NCBI RefSeq assembly: GCF_052324685.1
Contig: NC_135223.1
Location: 13,308,130-13,372,129, forward strand
Reading direction: 5' to 3'
DNA from: Brachyhypopomus gauderio
Taxonomy: Eukaryota > Chordata > Actinopteri > Gymnotiformes > Hypopomidae
DNA length: 64,000 nucleotides
Shown: in pieces, positions 43,301 to 54,098 of the stretch
How the letters are laid out: each line of letters starts with the position of its first letter
How positions within the stretch are numbered: position 1 is the first letter of the stretch
The notes under the pieces: generated by a model
Databases searched by the model: none
The model's input: only the letters and a program-made list of their open reading frames with translations
What the model was told of the DNA's origin: nothing
Program-made: the position numbers and the translations under genes

Positions 43301-45975
43301 CTAATGTCAGTTCAATACTACACGTACCAGTTTGAACACCATCTCTAGTGGCTAATGTCAGTTCAATACTACACGTACCAGTTTGAACACCATCTCTAGT
43401 GGCTAATGTCATTTCAATACTACACGTACCAGTTTGAACACCATCTCTAGTGGCTAATGTCAGTTCAATACTACATGTACCAGTTTGAACACCATCTCTA
43501 GTGGCTAATGTCAGTTCAATACTACACGTACCAGTTTGAACACCATCTCTAGTGGCTAATGTCATTTCAATACTACACGTACCAGTTTGAACACCATCTC
43601 TAGTGGCTAATGTCATTTCAATACTACACGTACCAGTTTGAACACCATCTCTAGTGGCTAATGTCATTTCAATACTACACGTACCAGTTTGAACACCATC
43701 TCTAGTGACTAATGTCAGTTCAATACTACACGTACCAGTTTGAACACCATCTCTAGTGGCTAATGTCAGTTCAATACTACACGTACCAGTTTGAACACCA
43801 TCTCTAGTGGCTAATGTCATTTCAATACTACACGTACCAGTTTGAACACCATCTCTAGTGGCTAATGTCAGTTCAATACTACACGTACCAGTTTGAACAC
43901 CATCTCTAGTGGCTAATGTCAGTTCAATACTACACGTACCAGTTTGAACACCATCTCTAGTGGCTAATGTCATTTCAATACTACACGTACCAGTTTGAAC
44001 ACCATCTCTAGTGACTAATGTCAGTTCAATACTACACGTACCAGTTTGAACACCATCTCTAGTGGCTAATGTCAGTTCAATACTACACGTACCAGTTTGA
44101 ACACCATCTCTAGTGGCTAATGTCAGTTCAATACTACACGTACCAGTTTGAACACCATCTCTAGTGGCTAATGTCAGTTCAATACTACACGTACCAGTTT
44201 GAACACCATCTCTAGTGGCTAATGTCAGTTCAATACTACACGTACCAGTTTGAACACCATCTCTAGTGGCTAATGTCAGTTCAATACTACACGTACCAGT
44301 TTGAACACCATCTCTAGTGGCTAATGTCAGTTCAATACTACACGTACCAGTTTGAACACCATCTCTAGTGGCTAATGTCAGTTCAATACTACACGTACCA
44401 GTTTGAACACCATCTCTAGTGGCTAATGTCAGTTCAATACTACACGTACCAGTTTGAACACCATCTCTAGTGGCTAATGTCATTTCAATACTACACGTAC
44501 CAGTTTGAACACCATCTCTAGTGGCTAATGTCAGTTCAATACTACACGTACCAGTTTGAACACCATCTCTAGTGGCTAATGTCAGTTCAATACTACACGT
44601 ACCAGTTTGAACACCATCTCTAGTGGCTAATGTCATTTCAATACTACACGTACCAGTTTGAACACCATCTCTAGTGGCTAATGTCAGTTCAATACTACAC
44701 GTACCAGTTTGAACACCATCTCTAGTGGCTAATGTCAGTTCAATACTACACGTACCAGTTTGAACACCATCTCTAGTGGCTAATGTCATTTCAATACTAC
44801 ACGTACCAGTTTGAACACCATCTCTAGTGACTAATGTCAGTTCAATACTACACGTACCAGTTTGAACACCATCTCTAGTGACTAATGTCAGTTCAATACT
44901 ACACGTACCAGTTTGAACACCATCTCTAGTGGCTAATGTCAGTTCAATACTACACGTACCAGTTTGAACACCATCTCTAGTGGCTAATGTCATTTCAATA
45001 CTACACGTACCAGTTTGAACACCATCTCTAGTGACTAATGTCAGTTCAATACTACACGTACCAGTTTGAACACCATCTCTAGTGGCTAATGTCAGTTCAA
45101 TACTACACGTACCAGTTTGAACACCATCTCTAGTGGCTAATGTCATTTCAATACTACACGTACCAGTTTGAACACCATCTCTAGTGGCTAATGTCAGTTC
45201 AATACTACACGTACCAGTTTGAACACCATCTCTAGTGGCTAATGTCATTTCAATACTACACGTACCAGTTTGAACACCATCTCTAGTGGCTAATGTCATT
45301 TCAATACTACACGTACCAGTTTGAACACCATCTCTAGTGGCTAATGTCATTTCAATACTACATGTACCAGTTTGAACACCATCTCTAGTGGCTAATGTCA
45401 TTTCAATACTACACGTACCAGTTTGAACACCATCTCTAGAACACTACACTCTTTTGAAGACTACAAGGCTTTTAATGTTTTTGGCATTTTTAATATTCTG
45501 AGAACAGAATGGGGTTTTAACACCCATAGAGGACAATCAAGGCGTCACCATGTCAACCAGGTCGAACCCAAAAGGACTCTAGCATCTTTGCATCCAAAAT
45601 GCAAAAGAAACACAATCAAGGCCAGAGGTTAAAGGTCAAACAAACGAGAAACAAAAGCTTTTGGAGCAGGTACTTCCTTTTCCTTATCACACCTTCAACA
45701 ATGAAACGTATATTGAGCATCCTCACAGTGGCAAACCACTGCTTTGCAATACAAATACACGTAAAGCAGCACATATGTGTTATAAGGGGGGGGGGGTGTA
45801 AAGAGAGGGGACAGAGAGAGAGAGAGAGAAGATAGAAAGCAACTCTAAGCTGTGTAGAGTGTAATCTGCCAGTTTAAGCGAGGCGTGCTGAGTCTTGTCA
45901 GTTCATGGTGCGTGAACTCTCACATGTCCCTAATGGGAGTCAGGTGGGAGAGCAGAGCCACACCTGCCACACCTG

Positions 45976-46038
<63 letters not shown>

Positions 46039-48405
46039 CAACCGTCCAATCACAACTGACCACAGCGCTCTCAAGAACACACACACACCACAGTCAACCA
46101 TCCAATCACAAATCAACAACAGTGCTCTCAAAAACACACACACAAGTCAACCATCCAATCACAATTAACAACCGCGCTTTCAAAATCATGATCAACCACA
46201 GTACCATCTCTTTGAATTAATCATTTCAAGTATACGTGTATTTGTATAAATATGTAACTTAATAAAGCTGTAAGGTGCTGGAAAATACTGAAAATAGACC
46301 TTGAAAGTGACGTACAAGTGCCTGAATTCTACCTTGTAAAAGGTAGAGTGCACGCAGAGTGCACCACCTCATGACGTGCTGGGTGCCAAAGTGCATGAGC
46401 GGAGCCACCGCGATCGTGTCCTTTTTGAGGTGTGGACAGTATAAACCCAGCTTAACGTCCCCCTCCACCCCTCCAGAGAGGAAGGTGAAGCGGGCTTTGG
46501 TTCTGTTGACCAGACGCTGTGAAGACTGGAGAAGGTGCGGCTGAAGCAGCCCAGAGATGGAGGTGGGCGTCAGAGATGGTCTCCTTTCCTGAGCAGAGGA
46601 CGGACAGGAAGGAAGTCCCGCTGCTTGACCAGACCATAAATCTCCTACGTGAACGCTCTTCCCGTTCAGCCTGGCTTACGAGCTCCCGGCGGGACATGCA
46701 GGACTCTCGGCGTCCTGCCCCGCGCCACTCCTCACACCGTCGCCGCGGCGAAAGCTGGCCTGTGCTCGCGCTGCGGGGAACTCCACCCCCCCCCCATCTC
46801 ACAACCTTTCCTCCTAATCAAACATGGCCGGCTGATGGCCAGCTCAGATTAGCCACTTCCCCTAGCACAGAGCATCCTACTGTTCTCGGACAGGACACCA
46901 CACGTACTCGCAACACAAAGGACGGACGCTGGAGAGAATCGGTACGACTTAGCAAAAACGCTGATCATAAATCCGTAACGTACAGTAGAAGTGCCAGCAG
47001 CAGGTGTGTGAACAGAGCTGGCCCTGTGGAGTCCTGGGGTGAGATATTACCATAAGGGCACTGGAGCAGTGGGAGGTAAACAAACATGTCTGTGTAATGC
47101 AGTGTTCCAGAAGAGCGCCGTCAAACTCCAGCGCTCGTGGCTGAGGACGTGCAGAAATAGCAACTCGACCACAGGCCTGTGAGACAGAAGACTTGTACAG
47201 AGCAGCCACAGAAACCAGACAGGGCTGCTCACAGTTTGACTCATGCACATTTACTTGCCCCAAGCTTCTCTGTGAGAGGTGCCCTGCTCGTCTGCTTCCC
47301 CTTACGGGGCGCAAAGAGGGCCACAAACCTAACTGGCAGCTACCGCCAGCCTGCTAGACCTCCTGGGCTCTCACGGTGATGAGACACAATGCCCGGGAAC
47401 GTGAGAGGACGCAGGTCACGACTGCAGTGCAGGGATTCACACCCGCGTTGCCCGTTAGGAGTGAGCGGTGAAGTCTACTGGATCTCGTGCTGCTGGTATG
47501 GTAGTTAGGCCCTATGAGAGCAGGGTGGGCTCAAGGTTACATCACCACCTCCCTCCCCATGAGCTCCCTGGTGGGGGTCCCCACATCCACAGCATTTAGG
47601 CCGGAGGTGGAGTCCGCTCACGGAGGAGGAGCGGCCGCCATGTTCCCCTCTTACGTAACCATCTGGCTCGCAGGACTCTCAGCTGAAGAGCTCAAAAACA
47701 AAAGGAAGAGTTTCAAAGAGAGAGGGAGAGAGAGGGAGGGAAGGACAGAGAGGGAGGTGGGGAAAGGGAGAGAGAGCGAGAAAGGGGGAGAGGAAACTGT
47801 AAATATAATGGTTGGATAGATCTGAAAGAAGGGGGGAAAACCCCCCATTTCTCCATGTCTGTGTCTCTGTCACTCCTCACAGTAATCCTGGCAGATCTCA
47901 CGGAGCCTTCTTTGAGAGGGAAAGAAAAAGGGAGAGAGGGAGGGAGAGGGAGAGAGGGACAAGGAGAGAGAGAGAGAGAGGGAGAGGGAGGGAGATGTGT
48001 GGTGTGGTGTGGGAAGCAGAGAGGCGTACAGACAAACGGATAGACTGACTGTCGCTAAGACGTTTGTGAATCAATAGTCCCAGTTTCCTCACTTCCTCTC
48101 TTGCTAGCTCAAAGGAACTGGGGAGAAATCTGTCTCAAATTAGACCACTTCCTCTCCGAGCAGAGGCCAGAGGAGAGGAAAGAGAAGGGGGCGGGATTAC
48201 CGTAACTCCATTTCTACATTAAACTGCTTTGTAGGTTCCACTTCACCAATAATAATAATCATCTTATAAATACAGTTAACCAATAATAATAATGCTCATA
48301 CATACACTTCACAAATAATAATAATAATCTCATACATACAGTTCACCAATAATCTCATACATACAGTTCACAAATAATACTCTAAACACACAGTTCACCA
48401 ACAAT

Positions 48406-48467
<62 letters not shown>

Positions 48468-51400
48468 AATAATAAAAGTCTTGTTCATAAACATAACGAC
48501 CAAACCAAAGCAGCTACACAGAGAAGAATGCAAATAGCATGTTTACAGCGACTGTAAGTTCTTCGGAAGACAAGAGTGTGTGAGTGTGGCCATGCGGGCC
48601 GGGCCACCGTGGAAACGCTGCTATCACATTCCCCCGTCCTCCCGGCAGAGATACGGGTGTAGCCGTCATCGCTCCGTCCCGGGGGCGACAGGCCACAATG
48701 CGTGCAGTGTTGGACAGGAGGGAGGGGGGAGAGGAGAGGGGCCCCCACCGACCCCCCCACAGGAGGAACCCCCTCCTTCAACCTGCCAACACGGGCAAAC
48801 GTGCAGTTCACCGTCGCACAGCCCAAAAAATATATATACACGCCCATTGCTGCCAAGGACACGACGACGCCTCACGGCAAAAGATGCACGCCCAAGTTTT
48901 TGTGTGTTTGGTTGCTGATTACTTTTTAAACCTGATTTTTAGTCAAGTTCCGAACCCGTTTGTTTGACTGGTGCGTCTGCAGAGGGGCGTATGTGGAAAG
49001 GTTTGTGTTGGTGAGGAAGAGGAGGTCTGAGGGCTCTTCACGCTGGGGTGAAGTGTGTGAGCGAGAGCAGGGCAGTTCCTGGCTTCCCCGGGAGCCGGGC
49101 GCACCCTACCAGACACACAGTCTCTCCCTGCTAGCACACTCAGGGCTACAACTAGTACAAAGACTCCTGAAAGGGAAGCCACAGGGAAGCCACTTTTTCT
49201 TCCCCTCAGTTAACAGTCTGGTCTCTCCTAACTAAACAAACTCACACAGTCCTCAGACTACCACAGCATTCACACAAAGCAGCTAAAACCAGAGCAGTAA
49301 GAAAAAACTAAACAAAAACCAGCAGAGACCGAGAGGGAAAAATACACACACACACACACACACACACTAACATGTTCCCACCCAACTGAGAGGGGGAGAA
49401 AAGCCTTTCAAAACTTACTAATCCCTTCAACCCAACAACTCCAACAACCTACAACTCCTTTGGTGAAAATGTCTCACAAAGACAACATCTTGTGTGAAAA
49501 GCAAATTAAAAAAAGAAGAAGAAGAAGAAGAAGAAGAAGAAGAAGAGATGGAAAACTCACGGAAGAAATGCTTGAAAAGGTTAGCCATGTCCATTGTGGC
49601 CTGTCCCGCCAGGCGTCCCTCTGCTGTGGAGCTATTCCATGTGAGACGCCCACCACCGAGCGAGCTGACGGTTAACTGCACAAGCAGGCTCCCCACCCAT
49701 GTGACTGCTCTTAGCCAATCACAGGTGGCCTCCCTTCAGACAGACTAACAGCTTGTTTTACACACACACAGTTCTGTAAATGATGACCTGGCTAAATCCC
49801 CAACACACCAACCTCAACAGTTGTTTCGTCACTATGACTCACAATCTTCAGTCATATGATTCAGTGTGTTTAGAAGAACAAACGTTACCGTCATAAAACT
49901 CAAAGGAGCAAGGAATAAGCAAAGAATGAGTATACTACAGTGCCTCTCAAACACACACACACACACTTGAATGTAAGGGCTTTTCTGACTCACACTGCAT
50001 TAGTGCACTGAAACTGAAAACATAAGGAGTGTTTAGCAGGAGAAACCCTCCACTACACACAGCTTGAGTCTCCACGGTAGCGACAGTTTCACCACCTACA
50101 GCAAGTTTCCACATGAAACGCCTGCAAAAATCACTCACAGCATTTCTTTGTCTCTTCTTTCACTCTTTCTTCAGTACTGGAGTTACACAAAAGCCAAACA
50201 CGAAAGCTGAATTATTCAGTTCTGTTGGACATTCGGGGCGTCAGCAGAGTGGCCCTCTCTACAGCCATGCCAAAGTAGGAGTCCCCGCGGTGAGAGTGAG
50301 ACACAAAAAGTGAGAGATAGGGAGAAAAGGAGAGAGAGAAAGAGAGTGGGACAGATAGAGAGGGGAGAGTAATATCTGAGTTTATATGTCAGTTACGGTT
50401 TTTAAAGGCAAACCCAGCTAACCAGCTTGTGTGAAAGTCTCCATGCTGACATCAGCAGGTCACCTGTACACACCTGCATATCAGCAAGGGCGCAAACAGG
50501 TGAGAATCAAAGATTAACACACGCTGACCCTGCAGCACACACCACCCCCACCCCCACACACACACACACACACAGAGGCACATACACACACCGACTAAAG
50601 ACTCAAGCCCAGCAGATTCTCACGTTCACCTACACACCCGCTTCTCTTTGATTCACTTACAATATTCCTGTTATTTTAACTCACTGCTACTGGTGCCGCT
50701 AACCTCAACATTCACTGTACAGATAACTAGACAGATAAACAGATAGCTATCTATTTATTACAATCCTTATTTATTTGTTGAAAATAATACATTCAGTATC
50801 TTGAAAGTACAGCTTGTAAACAAACTTAATGTCTTGACAATGTCAACCATAATGTCAAGAGGTTGTCTTGACAACAGCAGCTATAACCTCAGAAAGTGGG
50901 AGATTATACTTTAATAGGCTGTTGTGAAACATCCATAATGTAGATCAGACTCAAAAGGCCAAACTGCACCTTTACTGCTGTGACAAACGCCTAATGGAGC
51001 TGTTTCTGCAACATGCTCCAACACTCTGCAGCAGGACTCTATAAACCCTGGACAGGCCGTACAGCAGGACTCTATAAACCCTGGACAGGCCATACAGCAG
51101 GACTCTATAAACCCTGGACAGGCCATACAGCAGGACTCTATAAACCCTGGACAGGCCATACAGCAGTACTCTATAAACCCTGGACAGGCCATACAGCAGG
51201 ACTCTATAAACCCTGGACAGGTCATACAGCAGGACTCTATAAACCCTGGACAGGTCATACAGCAGGACTCTATAAACCCTGGAGAGGCCATACAGCAGGA
51301 CTCTATAAACCCTGGACAGGCCATACAGCAGGACTCTATAAACCCTGGACAGGTCATACAGCAGGACTCTTTAAAGCCTGGACAGGAAGCATGGCAGACA

Positions 51401-51710
51401 GCTAGATGCCCTGCAGCTCTAGAAAGGATGTCCACTCTACATCATCTCTGGACATGTCCACTCTACAGCATCTCTGGACATGTCCACTCTACATCATCTC
51501 TGGACATGTCCACTCTACAGCATCTCTGGACATGTCCACTCTACAGCAGGGGAACAGGCTCAGTTTGCCCACAATTGACAGCCAAATCTCTTCCTATTGT
51601 CTCTCTGTCTCTCTCATTCAGTCTGTGTTACTTATGAACTCAAGCTACTGTGCACTGTATGGGATGTTACAGTGCAATAGCAGTTGTGCTACAGTACGTG
51701 ACTCCTGTCG

Positions 51711-51744
<34 letters not shown>

Positions 51745-54098
51745 TGATCGTGACATAAGTCAACCAAAATATCTTTGAGTTGCTTGTCACTCTGGATGCT
51801 GTTCATTGTGTAATTGTTTGCCATAAAACAAACATTATAATATTATACAAGCATTATAATATACATAATAAATCCTGAATCATTATAACATACATAATAA
51901 ATCCTGAACTTGTAGAGCCCTTTATATTTTGTCAAAACATATAAAAAAATTAACTGAGATTAAAAAACACCTGTGTGACTGATACCTGCCTCCCATTGCA
52001 TGTGACTAGGAGATTTGTACAAATCTGTCCAACAATGATGAAGTCACTAAGGTGTGAGCCCTCATGACAGATAACTTTCCTTACTCTATTCATCTAATGG
52101 GAATGTCCTACAGCCATGACGTGAAGTAGCGCCATCAACCACAGACACACAACTGCACAAAATGTCACTTCGGGCATTTATTACACATTTACTTATTTAT
52201 TCATATATCTCATTAAGTTAATGAACCAAACACTTTTGGTAAACTGTTAAAAGTATGTTTTCATGTGAGACATGAAACATTTCTTTTAAAAAAATGGACC
52301 GCATATTTTCAGCTTTAGTGCCATATTTGGACAAATGATTTAGACTGCTGAGACCGTTCTGAACATTTAAAATAATACGGGTGTGACGCTAGGACTAATT
52401 ATATTTCAAAGCAAATTTAAATATGCAACAGTGAAAATGCAGAGACTTCAGAGGGACAACAAATAAATAAACAAATAATAAACAAGTACATGCACCTTTA
52501 TTTATAGCAGTGGTTCCCAAAGTGGGGGGTGCGCCCCCTAGGTGGGGCACGGAGCTATTGCAGGGGGGGGCGCGGAGCTTGGAAGTAAAACATGTGCACA
52601 TGTGTCAATATAGGGGGGCGCAAAAAAATTCTCATCTACTAAAGGGGGACACGGCAGAAAAAGTTTGGGAACCACTGAGTTATAGCGTCCTAACAGAACG
52701 CTACATATGATACACTGAGGGTGACATACTACCCTCTAAAGCACACGCTGTCCCTAAAATAAACATACATATCCACAAAAATAAATCTAAAATGTACTTA
52801 CAAGTATTAAGATCACTGGTGAAAAAGCCAGTATAAGCTACACATTAAAAGCAGCAAAAATCTGATATATTAACCAAAAGAAAATTTGGACTGATACACG
52901 TGCAGAAATAAAGGATTTCTGGAAGACGAACCTCAGCCGTTCGGACCAGGTTAACAGCACTGCCTGCCTCCCCGATCCTGAGAATGACCTCAGGTCATCA
53001 TCAGATCAGTCTGGCCTAAATGACCACTCCCAGATCTACATAACCATCAGACCTTCAGCCATCATTACAGGCCCATATTAAAACTAGAACTAGCCTCTGA
53101 TATATTCATAAAGACAGAGTTGTGTTCTTCCTATATCTATTCATCACTCCAGCTCAGTTTTATAGCAGTTTGCAAGAGGAATTTTTCAAAGTTTCAACCA
53201 TTTCTCATGCAACACCCTCTTAAGTTGCGTGTGCCTTTGAGGGTGGCCGAGCAGGTTGTCTTGCATGGTTACATCCCCTCTCCCACCACCTGCCCCCGCC
53301 GCCCCCCAGGTCCCTGCCTTACTTGCTTTAAACACACTTTGTCAAGCCAGCATGAAGCTTTTCTGCAGACCTTCTTTGCTATTTACCCACTTCCAAATAA
53401 GACACAAAACAGCAGCCATCTCAGCTCATGATTTAGCAGCAGTATTCAAACAACAATTATTATTATTGAGCAGAATCACGTACAGTACCAGATCATCATA
53501 CCACTCATACCACAACAAACCTATTGAGGCTCGTTCAGTATATTTAAAGCGGTCAGATTGCGCCCTTACCTGTACCGAAATAGTGAATAGACTTCAGTGC
53601 AGAGACAATCAAGTCTGCAGTGCTGTCAGGAAATGCAGCTTTTGACTGATCTATATTCGAAGAAGACTTCCGTTTTTTTCTTCTTCTTCTTAAGACACTC
53701 TGTGGTCAAAACCATATGTGCTCAGGAAATGAGAAAAAAAAAACTGACCTACATACATACACACAATGTCAGACAGCAATCAGTACAAGCAACTAATGCT
53801 TTCTGCGGCTGCAGTGAACCTGACTGGAGACTGAGCACTGTGATGAGGAGCGTGGACAGACCGGGTCCTCACCTAGTGTGTCTTTCAGGTTCTTGACGAT
53901 GGAGGCCTTCCTGGCGCTGTTCTTCCTCTCCACGTAGTTGGAGGGCACAAAGCCCGTCTTGTTGGAGGCGTTGCGCACGCGCCACCAGGACTTGGAGTCG
54001 TCCAGGAGCAGCAGACGCTCGTTCTTCTTGATGTCCAGCTCCTGGTCCTGCTGCGCCATGTAGTCAAACTTGGCAACGACAATCACCTCTTCCGCCAT
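37304..54098 (-). CDS. nck1: NCK adaptor protein 1 (SH3-SH3-SH3-SH2)
   Basis: Three coding exons read on the minus strand: 54098-53873, 38536-37818 and 37504-37304. They join to 1146 bases, 381 residues; human NCK1 has 377. Exon 1 encodes [20 protein letters not shown] and the first SH3 domain. Exon 2 encodes the second (about 110-165) and third (about 195-252) SH3 domains and the start of SH2. Exon 3 completes SH2 (from about 285). The phosphotyrosine-binding arginine is R310 in [17 protein letters not shown] and [17 protein letters not shown] favour NCK1 over NCK2. The protein links tyrosine-phosphorylated receptors to WASP, PAK and other actin regulators in the cytoplasm. Donors are GT and acceptors AG at both junctions. 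Intron 1 is 15.3 kb and full of minisatellites. Non-coding 5' exons probably lie upstream and were not identified. Confidence 0.96.
39112..39635. repeat. 33-bp minisatellite, about 16 copies
   Basis: The unit contains GGTATATCTGCACACCATTC then AGTACTCCTGAGT. Variants CACCATTC/CACTATTC/CACTGTTC and CTGAGT/CCTAGT alternate along the array. It lies in nck1 intron 1. Open frames on both strands follow from the 3n unit. Confidence 0.95.
39981..40320. repeat. 36-bp minisatellite, about 9 copies
   Basis: The unit is built on GTCTGTGTGGACGCACCAGA and GGTCAGGAGTGTCTGC, with GCGTC/GCATC and GACGTC/GAGGTC variants grouped in blocks: the left copies carry GCG and GACGTC, the right copies GCA and GAGGTC. 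It lies in nck1 intron 1. Confidence 0.95.
40463..41820. repeat. 31-bp minisatellite with 12-mer higher-order repeat
   Basis: About 43 copies of a unit containing GGGACTAAGATAACCATACA and CAGCACACACA. Variants at three positions (GACT/GCCT, CATAC/CACAC/CACTC, AACC/AATCG) define a 372-bp block of 12 monomers that occurs twice in succession, starting at 40942 and 41314. The ends (40463-40640 and 41690-41820) are more irregular. Confidence 0.95.
41892..42008. repeat. 30-bp minisatellite, about 4 copies
   Basis: The unit contains AAACAACCACCTCTGTGCAG and ACTAAAGTAT. It is eroded at the right end. Confidence 0.85.
42168..42402. repeat. Purine-rich (GA/GGA) tract
   Basis: Almost pure purine on the plus strand, with an internal duplicated GGGAGTAAGAGAAGAGAGAG motif. 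Such mirror-like purine tracts can form triplex (H-DNA) structures. Confidence 0.9.
42504..42832. repeat. 24-bp minisatellite, about 14 copies
   Basis: The unit is GCTGGGTTACTGGGGGTGTG plus a four-base variable end (GCCT, GTTC, GCTC). Variants GATAAC for GGTTAC occur near the right end. It lies in nck1 intron 1. Confidence 0.95.
43066..45441. repeat. 51-bp minisatellite, about 46 copies
   Basis: The largest array in the window. The unit combines TACCAGTTTGAACACCATCT, CTAGTGGCTAATGTCA and TTTCAATACTACACG. Only three sites vary commonly: GTCATTT/GTCAGTT, GTGGC/GTGAC and CACG/CATG. Because 51 is 17 codons, one minus-strand frame stays open for 805 codons. It is intronic in nck1 and has the composition of a repeat, so I do not call a gene. 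Confidence 0.97.
45978..46035. repeat. (CA)n microsatellite
   Basis: About 28 CA units, followed by three diverged copies of a CAACCATCCAATCACAA-containing segment up to 46170. Confidence 0.95.
46275..46336. mobile_element. Fragment of the fold-back element family
   Basis: This matches the left end of the element at 61411-61641: GTGCTGG, then GACCTTGAAAGTGAC, then ACAAGTG and TGAATTC, in the same order and spacing. No right end is visible, so this is a partial copy. Confidence 0.6.
47715..47995. repeat. Purine-rich GA/GGA tract
   Basis: Two GA-rich blocks (about 47715-47795 and 47915-47995) separated by ordinary sequence. Confidence 0.85.
48412..48467. repeat. (CA)n microsatellite
   Basis: About 27 CA units, preceded at 48240-48400 by diverged copies of a CAATAATAATAATCTCATACATACAGTTC-like motif. 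Confidence 0.95.
49510..49545. repeat. (GAA)n microsatellite
   Basis: About 11 AAG/GAA triplets on the plus strand. Confidence 0.93.
51031..51385. repeat. 33-bp minisatellite, about 10 copies
   Basis: The unit contains CAGCAGGACTCTATAAACCC and TGGACAGGCCATA; the last copies carry GGTCATA. It lies in nck1 intron 1. Both strands stay open because the unit is 3n. Confidence 0.95.
51427..51547. repeat. 26-bp minisatellite, about 5 copies
   Basis: The unit is GTCCACTCTACATCATCTCT plus GGACAT, alternating ACATCATC and ACAGCATC. It starts about 40 bp after the 33-bp array. Confidence 0.93.
52508..52677. mobile_element. Short hAT-type MITE in nck1 intron 1
   Basis: A 170-bp element with perfect 14-bp terminal inverted repeats CAGTGGTTCCCAAA / TTTGGGAACCACTG. 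It is flanked by ATTTATAG (52500-52507) and AGTTATAG (52678-52685), an 8-bp duplication with one mismatch. The ends are of the CAGTGGTTC type common to hAT MITEs. No coding capacity. Confidence 0.88.

Larger units (their letters stand above)
45442..50900. other. nck1 intron 1, middle part without genes
   Basis: Besides the microsatellites listed separately it has a CA run (45978-46035), a GA-rich tract (47715-47995), a CA run (48412-48467) and a GAA run (49510-49545). Open frames of 60-180 codons show no recognisable domain and no matching splice context. Confidence 0.5.

Noticed and set aside
42984-45401. An 805-codon minus-strand open frame
   Set aside because: It is only the 51-bp tandem repeat read in its one stop-free frame. 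There is no domain, it lies inside a nck1 intron, and no splice context supports it.
50911-51435. A cysteine-rich 174-codon minus-strand frame ([11 protein letters not shown] repeats)
   Set aside because: This is the 33-bp minisatellite read through. It resembles a Cys-rich protein only by chance.
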